Shown here in pieces: positions 57,630-64,000 of a stretch of 64,000 nt of DNA (positions are counted from its first letter, which is position 1; the number at the start of each line of letters is the position of its first letter). Source of the DNA: Megamerina dolium (taxonomy: Eukaryota > Arthropoda > Insecta > Diptera > Megamerinidae); NCBI GenBank assembly GCA_963854835.1, contig OY978527.1, forward strand, positions 15,757,584 to 15,821,583. Reading direction: 5' to 3'. The position numbers were made by a program, and so were the translations under genes. Under the pieces are notes generated by a model that ran no database searches, was not told the DNA's origin, and saw only the letters and a list, made by a program, of their open reading frames with translations.

Positions 57630-59564
57630 TTGTGTATGAGTATAAAACTTATTTTTAAACGCGAGTATATGCTAACTGAAGTATACAACAACAACAACAA
57701 CAACAAGAAATAATAGATAATCATATAAACAGCAAGACTAAAAACAAAACACTCAAAGAAAGCAAATACAATCATAAAGAAATAAATAAAACAACATAAA
57801 AATACTAATTATAATAATAATAATGATAATGATAAAAATTTTAATATTGATAAGTTAGCATAATTAATTTTCGGCAAATCACTTTTTGCATGTATACACA
57901 CGCTCGCATAGAATTGTATGTGTGCTTTTTTATTTATTTATAATATTCGTAACTACGTATAATTAACCTATTTTCTACCGTAAGAACAATTTATTCTCTC
58001 TACTATTCTGAAAACAAAATTTAAATTGTTTTACGCACTTCTTCTTACTTAAAGCATTGATTGAAATTTCTGAGAAATGAGTGACGCATTTATTAAATAA
58101 ATGTCCATTCCTTTGAACTTTCACTAACACGTACATAAAATTATCCGTAATAATAATTGATTAGGTCTATTTTCTGAATTTCTTAGAAATTATTTTCTCT
58201 GAATTACTTAATGGAAACCGTGAAAACACCAAAAATTCGATAAATTGGCCGAATTTGAGAGTTCTAAAGCTGTCCAGCTTTTTAGGTGTAGATTTTGATT
58301 CAAGTTCCATTCAAATTTTTAAGCTCACCGCTATTTATAATTCAGAATAGATGAAATAAAATGCTATCGAAATTCAGACAAGATAAACTTCAGATCACAG
58401 ATCAGATCCTTAGATGGCCAATCCAGCGATAAATTATATTTTTTTAATCAATCAGCTAACTTAATCATATATAAGTTCCCGCTCTCCGTCCCACCCGTCG
58501 AAGATTTATCAAACAAAAATTGCTAAAAATTCAAAATTACAAGAATTTTCTTCATCAGACCATAGTAAGCCATTCTCCAATAGTTCCAACACGCGATTTG
58601 ATTTATAGGGTTTTTGTAGACACAATCGAACAGTTCTGAATCGGTATAAGCAACAATTTATAGCATACAAAAGAAAATCTAGAACATGTGATCCATACTA
58701 CTTTTTTAGGTTGCATAAAGAATCTGTCATTGTATCGACAAAGAAATTCAGAAAAAAAAAGATGACCCAAAATATCTCAAATAAAAACTGTCAATATTAA
58801 AATTCACCAATATATTCTGACAAATTATGATAAACTGATATTCTCCAAAATTTTATGCTCGAAGTAGAGCAACACATTCTCCAAAATTTTCAACCCTAGC
58901 AACGCGGTCGGCAATATTTCAAAGATACATAATCTAGAAGAATATATTCCAAACTACAGATCAGATCCATACAAGTTGAAACCCACTTTGCTATGTGCTT
59001 TTGATATTATTTTGATAATAATTAAGGAAAACTTCCAAATAAAAAAGCAAAAAAATTTAATCCTCTAAAATTTTGTACCTGGAACACAACCATTTATCGC
59101 CTAATAATTACAACATCGGCCAAAATATAATATTTTTATAATAGTATCACCATCGGCTAAATCATCCATAGAATTTAACGAGTCCATGTGGCATTCAATC
59201 TATAAAATTAATAATACATTTTCCACTCAAATACTTCTAAATGAGTTCAAAACACTCTCGTCTTGTATTGGATATCCTATGAAATTTAGATATGCTTCCA
59301 AATCTAGCCTCTAACGGTTCCAATAACGACTAAATGAATCATAATGTCTTTGCATCCAAACTAGTTCTAGCGGCACCAAACCCATTCGGTAATATTTCAA
59401 CTACGCTACGGGCGGATTTGACCGATTTGACAGGCTTCCCAAGGCTTCTATAAGGTTTTTACATCCAAATTACTTTCAGATGGCGCAGATCGATGATACC
59501 AACTTTTTAAAGAAATTCATAAGATTATATCTAAATTTTCTCTTTAATATTTTGTATTTAGAGC
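57630..59564. other. AT-rich intergenic DNA
   Basis: (CAA)n near 57685-57706, (AAT)n near 57810-57830. From about 58260 on, loosely repeated words ('ctccaaaattttatg', 'ctaaaattttgtacct', 'agatcagatcc') suggest very old repeat units. No gene recognised. Confidence 0.45.
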
Positions 59565-59950
59565 GTAAGTATGTAACTTACCCTCTATTTGTATCTCTTC
59601 TAAGGGCTTTCGTATAAATTTCCCTCTCACCACTCGTCGGAAGCCCTTATATGGGTAAAATTTATAACTGTCCTATATTAATTTTTACCACTCAAAATTT
59701 TTTCTGAACTTATTTAACTCCTATTTTTATTCCTTTTGGGGACTTTCCTAAAAATGAACTTTAAAGCGCCGGAAAATCGGTAAAATTTCCTACAATAGTT
59801 TAGGAATCGCCCATGGAGCGATGGCCAACCCCATTTAATACTACCGGTCCAACAGTTTCCTCTAAATAAATTTACCCTCAACTTCGTTATAGGGCACCTC
59901 GGTAAAATTCAATTTTTTTTAATTTGAGTAAAAACGTAGATTTTGTAGAC
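59565..59950. repeat. units of the ~155-bp dispersed repeat
   Basis: 'ttcgtataaatttccctctc', 'gactttcctaaaaatgaact', 'gaaaatcggtaaaatttcct' and 'tttaggaatcgcccatggag' echo the repeat field at 29300-30330 and 50400-51180. Confidence 0.55.
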
Positions 59951-61822
59951 GATTCCCTCTAAGGGGTGGAAGTGCAGAAGTGCAAGTGCAGAAGATATGT
60001 TGAGGAGAACAAATCAATTGCAGGAGAAGCAAGTCTACTTCGACATGACGATCGATTCCAAATACGAATAAATATATGTATCTTCTGTGCTGGACCAGGC
60101 CTTACTAAGACTGTGTTATATTTGTTAAAAAATGTAATGAAGATATAGGTAGACTATACGAAAATTGAAAAAACATAGAAACTTGTACTTGAAGGATTCC
60201 AAATTTTGAGCACTTAAATAAATTAAGCACAGAAAAGAAGTTAAGAAGTTTTTGCGAAAGAAAAATCGCTCTACAAATCACTCTAGTCATGTTCTTTCCG
60301 ATATTTGACAGAAAATGTTTTAAATCTCCGACTTGTATCATTTTTAGCCTGATATTCCACGCACACTGACGGCCATCGTCGGATGGAAGTCCCAAGTGTG
60401 CATAGAAAAAATGCAGATTCCTTATAAACTGTCATTTCATCACGAGAACAAAATCAATGATCGTTTAATTTGAATTAATTTTGTGTTTAATAATTTTTAG
60501 AGCTCTTCATACTAATTTTTGCTTGTTTTAAAGCAACTAAGTATGTGTTAATGCGGACGTTCATAATAACATAACATTTTTGAATTTTTAATTCACTTAA
60601 AGCAATTAAATTAATTTTGTGTGACTAACTATTATTGCTGCTTTAAAGCGGCTATAGGTTAGGTCTAACGATCTTAAGATTACATTTTATGAGATTTTTT
60701 TTTTTCTTGTTATACGACATTTATTAAAAATTTGTATGTAAGCAAGTTACTAACGTCACCAACCTTATTCTAATCAAATGATGAGTTCTAGTCCGTTTTT
60801 ATGGCGCAGTCCGTTTATTGCTATTGGTACATGAGTATCTCATTAAAAAACGTACAATAAAAATAACATTTTTTATACATTGGCTCAATTTTAAAAATAT
60901 ACATGTACTTTTGTTAAAAATACTTGTGATAAAAAATAACAAACAACAAAATACTCAAACTAGAAGGACTTTATGCACTCAATAATTCGACAGTGGTGAT
61001 TCCCCATCAATACGGAATCTGCGCAACAGTCATATTCAATAAAACTAAATTAAATGAGGCCGTTTTGAATCGAATTAAGTTGCATAAATGCATTTAATTC
61101 AAATGAAATAATATTTTCATTATACGGTGATGTTGGCTTCGAGTGGCCATATTTTCTTTTTCTTCAAGCAATATTTCTTTAAGTGAATACAAATAATACT
61201 CTGAATTTGTGTGTGATATAAGAAAATAGTATTTTTTATAACAATGATTGAGAAGCAATGCATAATCCAACAAAGCAATGCTGGAATTCATACCGGTGTC
61301 TCTATTGGCCTCCCAGTTCGATTGATATCAACCTCATTGGGAATTGGGCTTCGGAAATAGGAAATATGTCTCAGTACAAGATCTAAAATGTACAGCCGAC
61401 TTAGTTTGTTTTAGTAAATCATCTAGGAAAGCTAAGTAAACATTTGCAGTAGCAGTGCCATGGAGCTTTTACGTGAAGAAGCAATTAAGAGTAGATTGCG
61501 TTTCATAAAAATCGATTATAATGTGTCGATATCTCATTCTCATCATGGGTCTTAAGAGAAACCTTTATCCTACCCGTGTTTTTAGCAATGACAGGCTGTC
61601 TTGTACTGAGATTCCCCTTTTATTATACAATAGATTCATAAAAGGCTCGATATATTTACGGCGGAAGTTCAACTAAGCGCATATTACATTAGTTTTGATT
61701 AAGAAATTTATAATCTACACCTCCCTTGCATTTATTCGTTATAGTTCTCTACGCAAGACTTCCATTATATAGCAAGCTATAATCAAGAATTTTAGAATAC
61801 TTTGGAATACCATTTTTTTCCA
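59951..61822. other. AT-rich intergenic DNA
   Basis: No gene or repeat recognised with confidence. Confidence 0.4.
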
Positions 61823-62330
61823 TCAGCTCACTTCTCAGCAAGTCTTTCTGGAACAACTTCTCAAGTTTCCAGTTTCGTAAATCTAAATAAACCTTATTTA
61901 AGACTGCCTAAGGCCCTCAGATATCACCTTTATAAAATGGGTGAATCTGACGAGACAACGTGCCTGCCGCCTTTGCTTGAAGATGGCAAAACGTCTCAGC
62001 TAACTCATGTACAGTATAACGTAAGCTCATAATAGAAGAAAAATATTATTCGCGGCGCTTCTCAGTCCGCCTTTCAATAACCGTCCGCCTTCAAAAGGGT
62101 TTTTAGCACCAACAAGTTTTTATGTAGCAGCGCTTAAACCTAGTGATAATCAATACCAAATGTTGCCCGGCTTCTAATGGGCTATAAAAATATAATTCCT
62201 TCTGAGCTTCTCTGTCAATCTCAGGTGCTGTATCCTGAATGACGGAACTACAATTACTTGCTACACTTTCAATGGTGCCGAGCTCTTTTCCTATCTTTTC
62301 ATCCTGCTCTCTATCTTTAATTATATTCAC
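61823..62330. other. coding-like but unassigned stretch
   Basis: Two weak coding signals on opposite strands. Plus strand: ttttttccatcag at 61812-61824 could be an acceptor, followed by an open stretch (NLNKPYLRLPKALRYHLYKM, then GESDETTCLPPLLEDGKTSQ) ending at a possible donor AAC|gtaagc near 62020. Minus strand 62103-62330: an open frame with balanced composition (DREQDEKIGKELGTIESVAS, then PEIDREAQKELYFYSPLEAG). I recognise neither family and cannot choose. Either could be transposon protein debris or a gene exon. Confidence 0.25.
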
Positions 62331-63474
62331 CTCGCTTCTTTTGTCTTAATATCAGCCGGCATCATAACAGGAATGTATTTAAATACGCCAATAAGTACAA
62401 ACAGCTGTTATTAAACTTTCCATTAATTTCTTAAATTAGATTTAGTAATCCATTTATTATATTAACCAAATATGGATGTGTGAACACTTGCGGATACAAT
62501 TTGCATCAAAATTATGCCACAAAATTCATTCAAGAGTATATTTTTTTTAACAATTGTATTTGTTGTATTTAATTTTTTCAAAAGAAAACATTTTATCCAA
62601 ATAGAACAACAGATGTTAATATTTGTTACATAGTTAGTCATATATATTGAATAAATATAAATAATTTTAATAGACTTCTATGCAAATATTTTGAATTTAT
62701 GCAAATGAGGGTAGATACTACGCAGCGCTTATGGCACAGGTTGCTACAGTAGAATAGTGGGAAATATGTGAACTTTGAGTTTGGAAAATAGATTCGATGT
62801 TTTTTGGATAATAATAAAATTACACAAATTGCAATAAGCTTAATTTCGGTGTCAATATTTTCATGATAAGTGACATTTGCATTGACAGATTTAATGACAT
62901 TTCCGGTGTTTAATCCATTTTAGAGTATGTGACATTAATAAACAAATATATAGCATGAGAGAAGAGAAATGAGATATGTTTAATAATGATTTCGCTGTAT
63001 TCAGAGACTTGATATTACTTTGAGACACTTGGAAAAATATTTCGCGTGGTCTGCTTTAGTTAGGTATGCATTGTATGGAACTTCCATTTCAATTAGAAAT
63101 ATTTGTTTTTAATCAAAATATTTACTTTGCGCTAATATTTATAGAACTTACATTAATTTTCCTAGAAGAAGTTTCTAGAAACAGCTGTTGCTTTGTTCTT
63201 TCTTTATCTTTCGATAAGATAATAATAACAAATAATAATCAATAAAATATTAATTGCAATATTTTAAACAAAAATGTAGACACAAATGTTCTTTGAATAT
63301 AAAAATAAATAAACTTTGTCTATCTGCTGCGTGAGTGCTTTTTTTCTGTCAGTTCGATTCAGTCCAGTCGTCTGACTTTTTGACTGCCAAGATCTCTCAA
63401 GAGGCGAAGAAAGAGGGTAAGAATATTTAGAGAAAAAGTTAGAGGAAAATTGAATAGGATTTTGTCCAGTACTT
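62331..63474. other. AT-rich intergenic DNA
   Basis: Nothing recognised. Confidence 0.45.
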
Positions 63475-63700
63475 CGCTGCTCTAGAGGCGATTCCTGAAC
63501 AGCAATTGATGGTTTTTCAGATATCTTTCTTTCATATTGTATGGGAGTTCCTTGAAAGTGTATGTTCAGAGGAAATATTGATGACGGAAAAATTGATGGG
63601 ACGAGCTATATATTTCACCGCTTTTAAGCCGATTTTCAAAGAACCTGAAAATCGAAAAATAACCCGAAAGCTGCCAATCAAACTAAAAAAAATAAAAGCA
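63475..63700. repeat. single unit of the ~155-bp dispersed repeat
   Basis: 'gctctagaggcgattcctga' then 'atgggagttccttgaaagtg' and 'gaaaatcgaaaaataacccg' match the order of words at 29900-30080 on the same repeat. Confidence 0.55.
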
Positions 63701-63721
63701 ATAACATTGATTCATTTTCAA

Positions 63722-63840
63722 TAAGCATGCTGGTCGTGGGTTTAATCCCCGGCTGAATGTTAATTCTTAATATCGAAAAGATTTTTCTTTCGAAGGTACC
63801 TGTCGGCAAACAATTTGCAATTCTTCCGACAGTATCTTAA
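63722..63840 (+). repeat. SINE fragment, 5' truncated
   Basis: Begins inside the head (gctggtcgtgggtttaatcc, B-box region) and continues 'tatcgaaaagatttttcttt' and 'ggtacctgtcggcaaacaat' as in the SINE body. Confidence 0.78.
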
Positions 63841-64000
63841 GTTCCTGCCGCTTATTCGCAACTGACCTGCTACTACAGGCCATCCGGCTATCCGCAACCT
63901 GCCGACTCCCCCTATAGTTTAGAGCCCATCTTAGTCGAGCGATCTCGTTCCAAGTTCTGCTACTACTACGCAACATTGAAAGGGAGCATAAAGCGGAAAT

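Overview
The window looks like nuclear DNA of a higher (brachyceran) fly, most like a tephritid fruit fly. It is AT-rich, packed with decayed mariner/Tc1/pogo transposons, RNase H-type LINEs and a tRNA-derived SINE, and its few real genes have short GT-AG introns and TATA/Initiator promoters. Species is inferred from sequence texture only. No rRNA, functional tRNA, CRISPR, operon or bacterial feature is visible.

The main gene content is a dispersed family of tiny two-exon genes for secreted glycine-rich peptides. Five copies look intact, all on the minus strand: A (12491-12718), B (19323-19649), C (38415-38606), D (43829-44056) and E (57280-57571). Two copies are broken: one on the plus strand (27433-27634) and one on the minus strand (30480-30678). 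In every intact copy the coding part of exon 1 is exactly 55 nt and encodes an 18-residue MK[F/I][F/Y]A-type signal peptide. A phase-1 intron of 63-142 bp follows. Exon 2 then encodes a Pro/Glu-rich stretch and a Gly tract; four copies end in Gly-Lys, while B ends in an aspartate run. The family is spread over 45 kb with transposon debris between copies, as expected of a birth-and-death multigene family. I do not recognise it as a named family; glycine-rich secreted peptides can be antimicrobial, reproductive or structural.

Layout. 0-10.9 kb: two mariner relics, a 282-bp foldback element, a TTAA-flanked inverted-repeat element, a DINE-1/mini-me-like element with a (GTCY)n array, and a third mariner. 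11-20 kb: LINE fragments, gene A, a pogo/Tigger-like relic, a doubtful small ORF, gene B. 20-31 kb: decayed repeats, SINEs, an orphan 3' exon, a mariner relic, the plus-strand broken peptide gene, a LINE RT fragment, a ~155-bp repeat field, and the minus-strand broken peptide gene with a mariner landed in its promoter. 31-44 kb: LINEs, a Tc1-like relic, gene C, a 5'-truncated Jockey LINE with a 19-bp target duplication, gene D. 44-54 kb: a TA microsatellite split by a Tc1/mariner-type insertion, LINE tails, SINEs. 54-64 kb: degenerate tandem repeats, a long inverted repeat around a LINE fragment, gene E, AT-rich repeats and a final SINE fragment.

Apart from the peptide genes nothing looks like a confident protein-coding gene. 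Almost all other open frames are transposon remains or chance AT-rich and microsatellite frames.
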